64,000 nucleotides of DNA, from the NCBI RefSeq assembly GCF_023703325.1, contig NZ_JAMQGM010000016.1, positions 1-64,000 of the forward strand, given 5' to 3'. Positions 39,837 through 49,143 of this stretch are shown piece by piece (within the stretch, counting starts at the first letter, position 1; each line of letters starts with the position of its first letter). The stretch is from Streptomyces meridianus (GTDB lineage Bacteria; Actinomycetota; Actinomycetes; Streptomycetales; Streptomycetaceae). The notes under the pieces were generated by a model. The model had not been told where the DNA came from and did not search any database. It was given only the letters and a program-made list of their open reading frames with translations. The translations under genes and the position numbers were made by a program.

Positions 39837-40781
39837 TCAGTCCTCCCTCAGGTGCGGGTTGCTCAGCGCGTCGACGCCGAAATTGATCAGCGTGAAAGCG
39901 GTGATGAGCAGCGCCAGGACGATTCCCGGGGCCACCAGCCACGCCCACTGACCGGTCGTCATGGCACCGCCCATGCTGGCCTGGTTGAGCATGGTGCCCC
40001 AGCTCGTCGTCGCGGGGTCGCCGAGGCCGAGGAAGGCCAGACCGGCCTCGGCGCCGATCGCTCCGAGCGCGGAGCCCATGAAGCCGACGACGATCAGCGA
40101 CATCATGTTGGGTGCTATCTCGTAGGCGATGATCCGCGCGGTGCCGTCACCGGCGAACTTGGCGGCGGTGACGTAGTCGCGGGTGCGCAGCGTGATGATC
40201 TGGGCCCGCTTGATGCGGGCGCCGAACGCCCAGCCGGTGACCGTGATCACCGCGATGATGAGTCCGAGTCCCTTCACCGGCGAGTACGCGGCGAGGGTGA
40301 TCATCAGGGGCAGGACGGGCACCACGAGACCGAGGTTGATGAAGAACGACAGGACCTCGTCCACCGTCCCCTGGAGGTAGCCGGCGGTCAGGCCGACGGC
40401 CGTGGCGACGATCGTGCTGAGCACCCCGGCGACCGTTCCCACCAGCAGGGAGGTGCGGGCACCGTAGACGATCTGCGAGAACACGTCCTCGCCGCGCGCG
40501 GTGGTGCCGAGCCAGTGGGCGCCCGTGGGGCCCTCCGAGAGGCCGAAGTCGTCCACCCGCGGGCCGTACGGCGCGATGACCGGGGCGAACACGGCGACGA
40601 GGACGAAGGCCAGGAGCATCCACAGCCCGAACCGGCACTTGCCGTTGCGCCAGAGGATGACGAACCAGCCGGGAAGGCGGTTCGACCGGCCGGCGGCGAT
40701 CGCGGCGACGCGCACGCCTTCGGTGTCGCCGGCCCCCGTGGGTGCCGGCGCGGTCATGGACGTACTGCTCGGGGTGGTCAT
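39837..40781 (-). CDS. Opp/Dpp-type ABC importer permease (DppC-like)
   Basis: A 314-residue inner-membrane permease with an N-terminal cytoplasmic stretch of about 45 residues and six membrane helices. The HWLGTTARGEDVFSQIVYGARTSL segment is diagnostic of the DppC/OppC family, and the EAA loop (EAGLAFLGLGDPATTSWGTML) docks on the ATPase. Its ATG overlaps the stop of the other permease by four bases. The substrate is set by the solute-binding protein of the same operon. Confidence 0.93.
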   Translation of the reverse strand: MTTPSSTSMTAPAPTGAGDTEGVRVAAIAAGRSNRLPGWFVILWRNGKCRFGLWMLLAFVLVAVFAPVIAPYGPRVDDFGLSEGPTGAHWLGTTARGEDVFSQIVYGARTSLLVGTVAGVLSTIVATAVGLTAGYLQGTVDEVLSFFINLGLVVPVLPLMITLAAYSPVKGLGLIIAVITVTGWAFGARIKRAQIITLRTRDYVTAAKFAGDGTARIIAYEIAPNMMSLIVVGFMGSALGAIGAEAGLAFLGLGDPATTSWGTMLNQASMGGAMTTGQWAWLVAPGIVLALLITAFTLINFGVDALSNPHLRED

Positions 40782-41773
40782 GCTGCCTCCGTCCGCCGGA
40801 CCCGGGGGTCGAGGAATCCGTACGCCACATCGGCGAGGAAGTTGGCGATGAGCACGCCGACGGTCGTGAACAGGAACAGGGTCTGCATCAGCGGGAAGTC
40901 CTTGTTGGACACGGCTTCCAGCAACAGCCGCCCCATCCCGGGGTAGTTGAAGATGGTTTCGACGAGGACCGTGCCGCCGAGGATGCTCCCCAGCGCGATG
41001 GCGAAGCCGGTCACGTTGGGCAGGATCGCGATCCGTGCCCCGTAGGTGAGGGCGATCCGGCGGCGGGAGAGGCCCTTGGCGCGGGCGAGGCGCGCGTAGT
41101 CCTCACCGAGGGTCTGGACCATGTTGTTGCGCATGCCGAGGATCCAGCCGATGGGCCCGGTGATCAGCAGCGACAGGCCGGGCAGCACGCTGTGCTGGAA
41201 GGCGTCGGAGAAGAACAGCCAGTTCCAGCCGGGTTGGCTGCCGCCGCCGTAGCCGCCGCCGTCGGGGAACCAGCGCAGCGTGATCGCGAAGACGAAGATC
41301 AGCAGCAGTGCGAGCCAGAAGAACGGGAGGGTGCCGACGAAGGTGGATCCGAGGGTGATCCAGGAGTCGGCCCGGGTGTTGCGCCGGTAGGCGGCCCAGG
41401 CGCCGAGCACGGTGCCGATGAAGAACGACAGGATCTGGGTGACGCCGACCAGGACCAGGGTCCAGGGGATCGCGTCGCCGATCACGTCGGTCACGGTGTA
41501 CGGGTAGTAGGTGTAGGAGATGCCGAACTGGCCGTGGGCGAGCGCCCCGAGGTAGTCCCCGTACTGGGCCAGCAGGTTTCCGTCCGGCGCGCCGAGCATC
41601 TTGCGGACGGCCTCCAGCTGAGCCGGATCCACCGCCTGCGACTTGCCCGTCAGACGGGACAGGATCGCCTGGGCCGGGTCCCCCGGCTGGAGCCGGGGGA
41701 TCAGGAAGTTCAGCGTGACCGCCGCCCACAGAGTGGCCAGGAAGAAGCCGGCACGCCGGACGAAATAGGTCAT
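40778..41773 (-). CDS. Opp/Dpp-type ABC importer permease (DppB-like)
   Basis: A 331-residue permease with the family's opening (MTYFVRRAGFFLATLWAAVTLNFLIPRLQPGDP) and six membrane helices. The EAA loop around RAKGLSRRRIALTYGARIA contacts the ATPase. It starts three bases after the solute-binding protein gene ends and overlaps the second permease gene, so the whole operon is translated as a unit. Confidence 0.93.
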   Translation of the reverse strand: MTYFVRRAGFFLATLWAAVTLNFLIPRLQPGDPAQAILSRLTGKSQAVDPAQLEAVRKMLGAPDGNLLAQYGDYLGALAHGQFGISYTYYPYTVTDVIGDAIPWTLVLVGVTQILSFFIGTVLGAWAAYRRNTRADSWITLGSTFVGTLPFFWLALLLIFVFAITLRWFPDGGGYGGGSQPGWNWLFFSDAFQHSVLPGLSLLITGPIGWILGMRNNMVQTLGEDYARLARAKGLSRRRIALTYGARIAILPNVTGFAIALGSILGGTVLVETIFNYPGMGRLLLEAVSNKDFPLMQTLFLFTTVGVLIANFLADVAYGFLDPRVRRTEAA

Positions 41774-41776
41774 GGG

Positions 41777-43456
41777 TCAGTCCTTGGCCGGCTTGAGGTG
41801 GGTCATCCACAGCAGCGGGTCGGCAGCCGAGGCGTACGGGTTCTCCGCGTTCGGCCAGCCGACGGCCTTCGTGGTCTTGTACTGGAACCACTTGGCGCCG
41901 TACCAGATCGGGATCATCGGGACCTCGTCCGTCATGACGCGGGTGAGTCCGGCGACCGCCTTCTTCTGGTCCTTCTCGCTGGTGGCGGACTTCAGGTCGG
42001 CGAGCAGCTCGTCGGTCTTCGCGTCCTTCCACCGGACCTCGTTGCTCATGGCCTTCTTGCCGATGGGCGCGGTGCGGTCGCTGTTCAGCGGGTCGGAGAA
42101 GTTGTTGTACATGTTGCAGCTGCCGCCGTGGACGCCGAACGTCATGTCGTAGCGGCCGGTCTGGCGGTCCTCGATGGCGGCGTCCGGGCTCGGCGTCTCC
42201 TTCTCGACCTCGAAGCCGAGGGACTTCAGGTTCTTGATGACGATGTCGGCGGAGGCGACCCAGTCGGTCCATTCGCCGGGGACCTTGAAGCTGAACGAGA
42301 TCGGCTTTCCGTCCTTGCCCAGGCGCCGGCCCTGCGAGTCCTTCTCGTAACCGGCCTTGGTGAGCGCCTTGTCGGCGGCCTTCGGGTCGTAGGCGATACG
42401 GCCCTGGTCCTCGATGCCCTTCGGCAGCCACTTCTCCTGGCCCGGGACGACGAGCCCGGTCTGGCTGGCCTCCTTGACGTAGCCGAGCTGCGCCTTGCGG
42501 ATCACCGTCTTGTCGTCGAAGGCCGTGGTCAGGGCGCGGCGGAACTTCACGTCGTCGAAGGGCTTCTCGGTGAGGTTCATGTAGACGCTGATCGAACCGC
42601 CCGGGGCGTACCAGTACTTGTGGTGCTCCGGGTCGCGGGCGACGTAGGACTTCTTGATGTCCGGGATGAACATGCCCTGCTGGTCGTACTCGCCGCGGCT
42701 GAGCTTGAGTTGCTCGACCTGGCCTCCGGCGTCGGCCTTGTTGAACCGGATCTCCTTGACCTTGACCTTGTCGGCCTGCCAGTAGTCCGGGTTGCGCTCG
42801 ATGACGAGGCGGCGCGGGTTCAGCGACTTGACGGTGAACGGGCCGGTGCCGACGGGGTTCTTGGCGTTGGTGAAGGTCGTGGGGTCCTTGACCTTCGACC
42901 ATATGTGCTCGGGGACGATCGCCGTCTCGGTGATTCTGGTGAACGCGGTGGCACCGGGCTTGTCGAAGGAGAAGGTGACCTTCTTGTTGCCGCCGGTGGC
43001 CTTCACCGACGTCAGATCGGAGTCCCAGACGCCGACGGAGTCGAGAGCGCTGTGCTTCTTGAGCAGGTTGAAGCTGAACGCGACGTCCTCGGCGGTGAAG
43101 GGCTTGCCGTCGTTCCACTTCACGCCCTGGCGGACGTCGAACACCAGCGTTTTGGGGTCGGTCCACTCGTAGGACGTCGCCAGCCAGGGGACCTCGCGGC
43201 ACTTCGTGCCCTCGACGATCATGAGGCGCTCGTGGACGTAGTCCGTGGCGCTGAGTTTGAAGGCCGGAAGGTACGGGTTGTAGTTGGCCTTCGGGGCCGT
43301 ACCACCGCCGAAGTCGCCGAAGTTGAGGTAGTTGATCATTCCGTCGGAGCCTGCGGAGGCGTCCGCGTTCTCCGTGCCCGTGCAGCCCGTGAGGAACAGG
43401 CTCAGGCTTGCCATACCCGCCACGAGGGCGGTCGTGCTCCGGGGTCGTCTCATCAT
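41777..43456 (-). CDS. Opp/Dpp-type solute-binding lipoprotein (SBP family 5)
   Basis: A 559-residue extracellular lipoprotein. The signal ends in a lipobox LTGC near residue 25, where the cysteine is lipidated. The family-5 binding fold follows, with DYVHERLMIVEG, a WNDGKPFTAEDVAFSFN motif typical of the family, and GTGPFTVKS. ATG 43456 is chosen because GGAG lies six bases upstream; another in-frame ATG at 43468 lacks a site. Family 5 proteins bind peptides, nickel or, in several bacteria, oligosaccharides. A LacI gene and a GH35 gene next door point to oligosaccharides here. Confidence 0.92.
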   Translation of the reverse strand: MMRRPRSTTALVAGMASLSLFLTGCTGTENADASAGSDGMINYLNFGDFGGGTAPKANYNPYLPAFKLSATDYVHERLMIVEGTKCREVPWLATSYEWTDPKTLVFDVRQGVKWNDGKPFTAEDVAFSFNLLKKHSALDSVGVWDSDLTSVKATGGNKKVTFSFDKPGATAFTRITETAIVPEHIWSKVKDPTTFTNAKNPVGTGPFTVKSLNPRRLVIERNPDYWQADKVKVKEIRFNKADAGGQVEQLKLSRGEYDQQGMFIPDIKKSYVARDPEHHKYWYAPGGSISVYMNLTEKPFDDVKFRRALTTAFDDKTVIRKAQLGYVKEASQTGLVVPGQEKWLPKGIEDQGRIAYDPKAADKALTKAGYEKDSQGRRLGKDGKPISFSFKVPGEWTDWVASADIVIKNLKSLGFEVEKETPSPDAAIEDRQTGRYDMTFGVHGGSCNMYNNFSDPLNSDRTAPIGKKAMSNEVRWKDAKTDELLADLKSATSEKDQKKAVAGLTRVMTDEVPMIPIWYGAKWFQYKTTKAVGWPNAENPYASAADPLLWMTHLKPAKD

Positions 43457-43578
43457 TGAGGTCTCCATGGGTGCGGCCCGGCAGGCATGCCGGTGTTCGG
43501 TGATTGGTCACATACGTGCCGGGCGCGCCGCAGGTTGTGGGCGGCGGTGCCCGGGACCCCCCGGATGAGCGGTGACGG

Positions 43579-44607
43579 TCAGCCGTCGCCGCCGGTACGT
43601 GCCGTCGGGCGGGTCGCGCCGTCGGGGCAGCCGCACGATCCGCGCAGCACCGGCTCGGTGTCGAGGACGGTGTCGCCGTCCTTCTGGGTCAGTGGGGCGT
43701 GGAGCAACCGGGCGGTGGTCGTGGCCAGTTCACGGACCGGCTGCCGCACGGTGGTCAGGCCGGGCCGGACGAGCGCCGCCATCGGCATGTCGTCGAAGCC
43801 CGTGATCGCGATGTCCTCCGGGACCCGCAGCCCCCGGCCGAGCGCGCCGAGGGTGAGGCCGAGGGCCGTCTCGTCGTTGGCGCACACCACGGCCTCGGGC
43901 GGACGGCCCTCGTCCAGGAGCATGCGGGCGGCGATCGCGCCGTCGGACTGGGCGAGACCCAGGCGGACCGGGTCGGCCGGGGGTTCCACCCCGGCTTCCC
44001 GGTGCGCGGCGAGGAACGCCAGCCAGCGGGCGGTCACGTCGGGGGAGCCCTCGGGATGCCCGACGAAGGCGAGCCGGCGGTAGCCGTGGTCCACGATCAG
44101 ATGCCGGGTGAGGTCGCCGACGGTGCTGTTGTCGGTGCTCACGGATGCCTGCGCGGGGCCCGCCTCCCCGGCCATGATCACCACCCGGATCTGGCGGGCC
44201 ACCTCCTCGACCGCAGCCTCGGAGACGGTTCCGGCGTGAATCGCCATTCCGTCGACCCGGGCGGCGAGGTCGAGGACCTTCGCGTCGGTGTCGGCGCGGT
44301 AGTGGGAGGCCAGCAGAAACACCTGGTCGCCCGTCTCCAGCGCCTCGGACTCGAATCCCTGGATCAGCTCGGAGAAGTACGGCCCGGACAGCCCGGGAAA
44401 CACCAGGCCCAGTGCGCCGTGCCGCTTTTCGGCGAGGGCGCGCCCGAAGTGGCTGGGCCGGTAGCCGTGTTCCTCGATGACGCGCAGCACGCGGTCCCGC
44501 AGCTCCGGTGAAACCTGCGTGGAACCGCGTGAGACCCGGGAAACGGTGGCGGGCGAAACACCGGCCTTTTCGGCCACCCATCGAACGGTTACGCGACTGT
44601 TGCCCAT
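43579..44607 (-). CDS. LacI family transcriptional repressor
   Basis: A 342-residue LacI/GalR regulator. The N-terminal helix-turn-helix reads VRWVAEKAGVSPATVSRVSRG (about residues 8-28). The hinge helix follows at about 45-60 and the periplasmic-binding-like sugar domain covers the rest (GFDDMPMAALVRPGLTTVRQP near 265). It has unusual cysteines at the C-terminus (GSCGCPDG). Two palindromic sites lie between it and the divergent GH35 gene, and the same palindrome precedes the GH39 operon at 22.8 kb. It therefore probably represses both operons, and possibly the adjacent ABC importer, until its sugar is bound. Confidence 0.93.
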   Translation of the reverse strand: MGNSRVTVRWVAEKAGVSPATVSRVSRGSTQVSPELRDRVLRVIEEHGYRPSHFGRALAEKRHGALGLVFPGLSGPYFSELIQGFESEALETGDQVFLLASHYRADTDAKVLDLAARVDGMAIHAGTVSEAAVEEVARQIRVVIMAGEAGPAQASVSTDNSTVGDLTRHLIVDHGYRRLAFVGHPEGSPDVTARWLAFLAAHREAGVEPPADPVRLGLAQSDGAIAARMLLDEGRPPEAVVCANDETALGLTLGALGRGLRVPEDIAITGFDDMPMAALVRPGLTTVRQPVRELATTTARLLHAPLTQKDGDTVLDTEPVLRGSCGCPDGATRPTARTGGDG

Positions 44608-44628
44608 TGGCTCGGCTCCCGATATGTT
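44600..44628 (+). promoter_or_regulatory. Candidate promoter of the GH35 operon
   Basis: TTGCCC (44600-44605) and TATGTT (44623-44628) are separated by 17 bases and resemble housekeeping -35/-10 boxes. The operator at 44631-44644 begins two bases after the -10 box, covering the expected start of transcription, so a bound LacI protein would block it. Confidence 0.45.
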
Positions 44629-44630
44629 CC

Positions 44631-44644
44631 TGAAACCGGTTTCA
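44631..44644. promoter_or_regulatory. LacI operator site 1
   Basis: TGAAACCGGTTTCA is a perfect 14-bp palindrome with central CCGG, the classic LacI/GalR-family pattern. It lies 24 bases from the LacI start codon and 137 bases before the GH35 start. Confidence 0.8.
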
Positions 44645-44658
44645 AGAGACCGGTTTCA
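44645..44658. promoter_or_regulatory. LacI operator site 2, imperfect
   Basis: AGAGACCGGTTTCA directly adjoins site 1. Its right half is identical to site 1, while the left half carries a G for A change, so it is a weaker site. Centre-to-centre spacing is 14 bp, so the two sites are on different faces of the helix or compete with each other. Confidence 0.65.
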
Positions 44659-44780
44659 CGACCCTAACCAGATGACTTCATCGGTGGCAATACCCGCGTC
44701 AACGCCCCCTCGGCGGTGAGCCAACGGCCCGTGGCCGTCCAGCCGATGCCCCCTGACGATCACCCGGTGAGGACTCTCCC

Positions 44781-47321
44781 GTGAGCACATCCCCTGCAGA
44801 CAACCCGACGCCGACGACGATTTCCGGCCACCTGAACGACCCCGAACAGCCCGCCGGAGGTGTACGCCTGGAGCGGCGCCGGCTCCTCGTCGACGGTGTT
44901 CCGCGGGTCCTGATGGCCGGCGAAGTGCACTACTTCCGCCTCCACCGCCGCGACTGGGCCGACCGGCTCGACAAGCTCGTCGCCGCCGGATGCACCGCCG
45001 TCGCCGGCTACATGCCGTGGCTCGTCCACGAGACGGCCTCCGGCGAGGTCGACCTGACCGGCGCCACCAGCGAGTACCGCGACCTGGTCGGGTTCCTCGA
45101 GCTGGCGGCCGAGCGCAATCTGCTGGTCATCGCCCGCCCCGGCCCGTTCGTCATGGCCGAGCTGAAGAACGAGGGCATACCCTTCCGCATCTACCGCGAG
45201 CACCCCGAAGCCCTCCCCCTCGGCTGGGAGGGCGAGCGCGGCCCCACACAGACCCTCGACTACCTCGAACCCGGCTATCTCGCCCAGTGCGAGCGCTGGT
45301 TCGCGCAGATCATGCCCGTTCTCGCCGACCACCTGGTCACCCGTGGCGGGCCCGTCGCCGCGGTGCAGCTGGACAACGAGGTCGGCATGCTCTCCTGGGT
45401 CACCAACACCCCGGAGCTGACCGATCCCACCCTCGACGACCTCGCCTCCTGGGCCGTCGAGCAGTTCGGAGCCGACGGCGCGCAGCAGCGGTACGGTGCC
45501 GACCCACGCGACACCCCATCTTGGGCCGCCCACTGGCGCTCCGGAGGAACCCGGGGAGGCACCGAGGCACAGCAACTCGCTCTGCACCACGACCTCGGCG
45601 CCCACCACCGCGACCGGTACGCCCGCTATCTGCTGCGACTGCGCGAGGTCTCCGTCCAGCACGGCATCCGGGACGTCCCGTTCCTGATCAACCTGCACGG
45701 AACGTCCGAGGGCCGCGGCCGCACCTTCCCGATCGGCATCAGCCAGCTCTCCAAGTCGTACGCGGGCGTGCCCCAGACCACCTCGGGCTCCGACCACTAC
45801 ATCCACGAACTGACCGTCGAGAACGTGCCGGACCTGTACGTCATGAACGCGTTCATGGCAGCCGTCCACGACGCCGACCAGCCCCTGACCTCCCTGGAGT
45901 TCGAGTCCGGCACCGGCAACTACGGCGAGGACCTCAGCCGGGAGGCCAGCCCGCAGGCCACCGAGCTGAAGACCCGGCTGTGCGTCGCCCAGGGCAACCG
46001 CCTGATCAGCTACTACCTCTTCGCCGGCGGACACAACCCGCCGCTGGACGAACCGGTCGGGGACGGCAACGACCGGATCGCCTTCACCGGGGAGCGCCAC
46101 GGCTTCGCCGCCCCGGTCGACCCCGAGGGCCGGCTCAGCCCCACCTACCCGGCCGTCCGGAACGTGGTCCGTGCCGTCCACGGCGCCGAGCACCTCCTCG
46201 CGGACATGGACGAGGAGCACGACGACATCGTCCTCGGCTACGTCCAGGACCACTACCTCACCGAGTACGCCCATCCCGACGCCGCACGCCGGCGCGAGCT
46301 GGTGCACGAGATCGAGCGCTACCGCGGCATGGGCCCGCGCGACATCCTGGCCCGTTCCCTGCTGCTCGGCGGCCACTCCTTCGCCTCCGTCGACCTGTCC
46401 GCTGCCCCCACGTCGGCCGGCGCCGACCTCGACCCGGACGGACCGGCGCTGGCCCTCGCCACACCGCCCGTCCTCGGCCGGGCCGTGCAGGAACGGCTCG
46501 CCGCGTTCCTCCGGGGTGGCGGACGCCTGCTGTTGCACGGTGTGCTGCCGGTCCTGGACGACGACGGGACGCCGTGCACGGTGCTCGCCGACGCCCTCGG
46601 CGTAGCCGTCACCGGGACAGTCGACGGCACGGTCCACTACTTCCCGTCCGTGCGCGCCACCGACTGGGCCGGCCCCCAGCCCGAGGTCCGCGTCGGCGTG
46701 CTCCAGCGACTGCGCGCCACCGGGGCGACCGACGCGCAGCCGCTCGCCGTCGACGTCACCGACGGTTCCCCGGTAGCCCTCGAGGTGCGGACCGAGGACG
46801 GCGGCCACGCGATCGTCATGGCCTGCGACTACCCGTGCCACCTCGACTTCTGGCGAGCCCTGGTCGGCCGGCTCGGCGTGCAGCGACGCCTGGTCGCGCG
46901 CGGCGAGGCACCGGGCCTGGTCGTCACCAGCACGGCGGACGCGCACGGCCGGCGCATCGTCCACCTCGTCAACGTCGCCCAGGTCCCGCAGAAATTCACG
47001 CTGGACGTGGACGGCGTGCCCTTCGCCGGCGGTGCCCAGCTGGAACTGCCGGTGCGCAGCGGACGGATGCTGCCGCTCGACATCCCCCTGGACGGCGCCG
47101 TCCTGCGGTGGGCGACCGCCGAACCGGACGGTGCCGGCGACGGTTCGACGATCCTGCTGCGCCGTGACGAGGGCCCCGGCAGCGCGCTGCTCGAGACCGG
47201 CCGGGAGGTTCTGGTCGACGAGGGCAGTGGCGCCGAGGTGAGCGAGGCGGAGAACGGCCGACGGCTGGTGACCTGGCCGGGCGGCGAGGACGGCGCACGG
47301 CTGCGGATCCGGCTCAACTGA
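44781..47321 (+). CDS. GH35 beta-galactosidase-like glycosidase
   Basis: An 846-residue protein with a GH35 TIM barrel (about 30-400). It opens LERRRLLVDGVPRVLMAGEVHYFRLHRRDW, the family's signature start. The acid/base is Glu200 in LDNEVG, and the nucleophile lies in LEFESGTGNYG (Glu373 or Glu375). The second half contains a class-I-glutamine-amidotransferase-like domain (about 480-680, GHSFASVDL, HAIVMACDY) and a C-terminal beta-domain, as in GH42-related enzymes. No signal peptide, so cytoplasmic. GTG 44781 follows GGTGAGGACT. Two LacI operators and a promoter lie directly upstream. Exact linkage cleaved is not known. Confidence 0.85.
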   Translation: MSTSPADNPTPTTISGHLNDPEQPAGGVRLERRRLLVDGVPRVLMAGEVHYFRLHRRDWADRLDKLVAAGCTAVAGYMPWLVHETASGEVDLTGATSEYRDLVGFLELAAERNLLVIARPGPFVMAELKNEGIPFRIYREHPEALPLGWEGERGPTQTLDYLEPGYLAQCERWFAQIMPVLADHLVTRGGPVAAVQLDNEVGMLSWVTNTPELTDPTLDDLASWAVEQFGADGAQQRYGADPRDTPSWAAHWRSGGTRGGTEAQQLALHHDLGAHHRDRYARYLLRLREVSVQHGIRDVPFLINLHGTSEGRGRTFPIGISQLSKSYAGVPQTTSGSDHYIHELTVENVPDLYVMNAFMAAVHDADQPLTSLEFESGTGNYGEDLSREASPQATELKTRLCVAQGNRLISYYLFAGGHNPPLDEPVGDGNDRIAFTGERHGFAAPVDPEGRLSPTYPAVRNVVRAVHGAEHLLADMDEEHDDIVLGYVQDHYLTEYAHPDAARRRELVHEIERYRGMGPRDILARSLLLGGHSFASVDLSAAPTSAGADLDPDGPALALATPPVLGRAVQERLAAFLRGGGRLLLHGVLPVLDDDGTPCTVLADALGVAVTGTVDGTVHYFPSVRATDWAGPQPEVRVGVLQRLRATGATDAQPLAVDVTDGSPVALEVRTEDGGHAIVMACDYPCHLDFWRALVGRLGVQRRLVARGEAPGLVVTSTADAHGRRIVHLVNVAQVPQKFTLDVDGVPFAGGAQLELPVRSGRMLPLDIPLDGAVLRWATAEPDGAGDGSTILLRRDEGPGSALLETGREVLVDEGSGAEVSEAENGRRLVTWPGGEDGARLRIRLN

Positions 47322-47385
47322 CCGTGCGGGGGCGGTGGCCGGGGCGGTTGCGGAAGTGCCCCGGCCCTGGGGAGGAGGAGAACCG

Positions 47386-48261
47386 ATGGCGCATGTCGAC
47401 CACGTCGGTACCTGGCACGAGGCGTCGTTCCGGCTCGTCGAGACCTACGACGTGACGGTCGGCGCGGACTGGCGGATCGACCTGGACGTGCAGCCGTACG
47501 GCGAGATCGTCCAGGTCCTCTCCGGCTGCTGCCGGTTCGTCCTGGGCGAGCAGTCGGCCGACGTCGGCCCCGGGGAGCTGGGCATCCTGCTCCCCGGGGT
47601 AGCCCGGTCCACGATCGCGGTCGGCGGGGAGCCGCTGCGCTTCGCCGGGTTCGGCTTCCGCGTCGAACTGTTCGGCGCCGTCGAGCTCTCGGGTCTGCTC
47701 GGTCTCCCGATCCGTATCGCCGCCCCCGACGGCGCCGCGGTCCGCCTCCTGCACGAGGCGGTCCGCAGCGGCCGGTCCCCGAGCCCCGGGTCCGCGCTGC
47801 GGGCCCGGGGCCACGCGGAACTCGCGACCGCCGAACTCGTCGACCGGCACGGCGACGTGGGCACCGTACCCGGCAGTCGGCGTCCGGAGATCGAGGCGGC
47901 ACTCGGGCTGATGGAGCGGGACCTGTCCGAGGATCTCGACATCGCCACCCTGGCCCGCTCGGCGAACCTGTCGCCCAAGCACTTCGCCCGCTGTTTCAAG
48001 GACGTCGTCGGCGTCCCGCCGATGGCCTACCTGCAGGCGCTGCGGCTCAGCCGCGCCCGCGCGGCGCTGGCCACCACCCGGGGCACCGCGACGGCCATCG
48101 CGGTCGAGCACGGCTTCGCCGACGCCGCCCACTTCTCGCGCGCCTTCAAGCGCACCTACGGCCTCACCCCCACCCATTTCCGCAGGCTGTCGGCTTCGTC
48201 GAGCGGCGCGCCCGCCTATGGCCGGCCGGCCCAGGAGTCCTCCTTGCAGGCAACGGGATGA
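47386..48261 (+). CDS. AraC family transcriptional regulator
   Basis: A 291-residue regulator with an N-terminal cupin-like sensor and a C-terminal AraC DNA-binding domain (about 170-270): LDIATLARSANLSPKHFARCFK, then FADAAHFSRAFKRTYGLTPTHFRR. ATG 47386 has GGAGGAGAA upstream. It follows the GH35 gene by 64 bases on the same strand and precedes a PhyH oxygenase, so it may be made as part of the operon it controls. The window's other AraC gene, at 21.9 kb, also neighbours a PhyH gene, in divergent orientation. Confidence 0.9.
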   Translation: MAHVDHVGTWHEASFRLVETYDVTVGADWRIDLDVQPYGEIVQVLSGCCRFVLGEQSADVGPGELGILLPGVARSTIAVGGEPLRFAGFGFRVELFGAVELSGLLGLPIRIAAPDGAAVRLLHEAVRSGRSPSPGSALRARGHAELATAELVDRHGDVGTVPGSRRPEIEAALGLMERDLSEDLDIATLARSANLSPKHFARCFKDVVGVPPMAYLQALRLSRARAALATTRGTATAIAVEHGFADAAHFSRAFKRTYGLTPTHFRRLSASSSGAPAYGRPAQESSLQATG

Positions 48262-48342
48262 GCCTCCGGGACAAGACCGGCGGGCCCCCGGTCGGCGACG
48301 GTGGAGTCCTCGCCCCCGAGTCCACGCAGGAAGGAGCGGTCG

Positions 48343-49092
48343 ATGACCGTGCACGATGCCGCGCCGGTGAACGACGTGCAGCGCGAGGCGTACCTGCGGG
48401 ACGGCTTCCTCGTCCTGGAGAGCCTGACCTCCGCGGCGGAGGCCGCGTCGCTCCAGGACGTCTACGACCGGCTGTTCGAGCCCGGCTCGGGAATCGCCGA
48501 GCGGGACCACCTCGAACTCGCCGGCGACCCGGACGGCGCGCCCCTGCTGCCGCAGATCCTGAGCCCCGACAGCTACGCCACCGAACTCCGCGAGACCGAG
48601 GCGTACCGCAACGCCGCTCTCGTGGCGCGGAGTCTGCTCGGCCCCGAGGCCGTCCCGACCGGGATGCATGCCATCCGCAAGCCCGCGCACCACGGCGTGG
48701 AGACCCCGTGGCACCAGGACGAGGCGTACTGGGACCCGGCCCGACGCCACCGGGCCCTCAGCATCTGGATGCCGCTCCAGGAAGCCACCGAGGACAACGG
48801 CTGCATGGAGTTCCAGCCCGGCAGCCACCGGTTGCCCGTGCTGGAGCACCGGTTGATCCATCCGGACGCGCACGGGCTGGTCCTCGCCGACACCGGTGCG
48901 GTCACGGGGCCGGTCGTCTGCCCGCTGCAGCCGGGCGGCGCCACGGTCCATGACGCCCGCACCCTGCACTACGCCGGGCCGAACGCCACGAGTGAGCCGA
49001 GACGCGCGTTGATCATGTCCTTCGCGTGTCCGTCCGAACCGCTCGACGAGCCCCGCAGTTTCCCCTGGCAGCGTCCCGAGTGGTCGTCCTGA
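48343..49092 (+). CDS. Phytanoyl-CoA dioxygenase (PhyH) family oxygenase
   Basis: A 249-residue Fe(II)/2-oxoglutarate oxygenase. The metal triad is visible as His and Asp in PWHQDEAYWD and the distal His in TLHYAGPN, with an arginine a few residues later. ATG 48343 is preferred because AAGGAG is positioned six bases upstream; the frame from 48301 has no site. It lies between an AraC regulator and a Gfo/Idh dehydrogenase in a sugar-catabolism run, so a sugar or polyol derivative is a likelier substrate than a fatty acyl-CoA. Confidence 0.87.
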   Translation: MTVHDAAPVNDVQREAYLRDGFLVLESLTSAAEAASLQDVYDRLFEPGSGIAERDHLELAGDPDGAPLLPQILSPDSYATELRETEAYRNAALVARSLLGPEAVPTGMHAIRKPAHHGVETPWHQDEAYWDPARRHRALSIWMPLQEATEDNGCMEFQPGSHRLPVLEHRLIHPDAHGLVLADTGAVTGPVVCPLQPGGATVHDARTLHYAGPNATSEPRRALIMSFACPSEPLDEPRSFPWQRPEWSS

Positions 49093-49143
49093 ACGTCACC
49101 ACCCCACGCCCCGGCACCCCACCCCTGGAAGGAAGTTGACGCC

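Noticed and set aside
40742-43459. Plus-strand open frame of about 905 codons opposite the ABC importer genes
   Set aside because: Covers several real minus-strand genes with perfect family motifs; its own translation is repetitive and without motifs.
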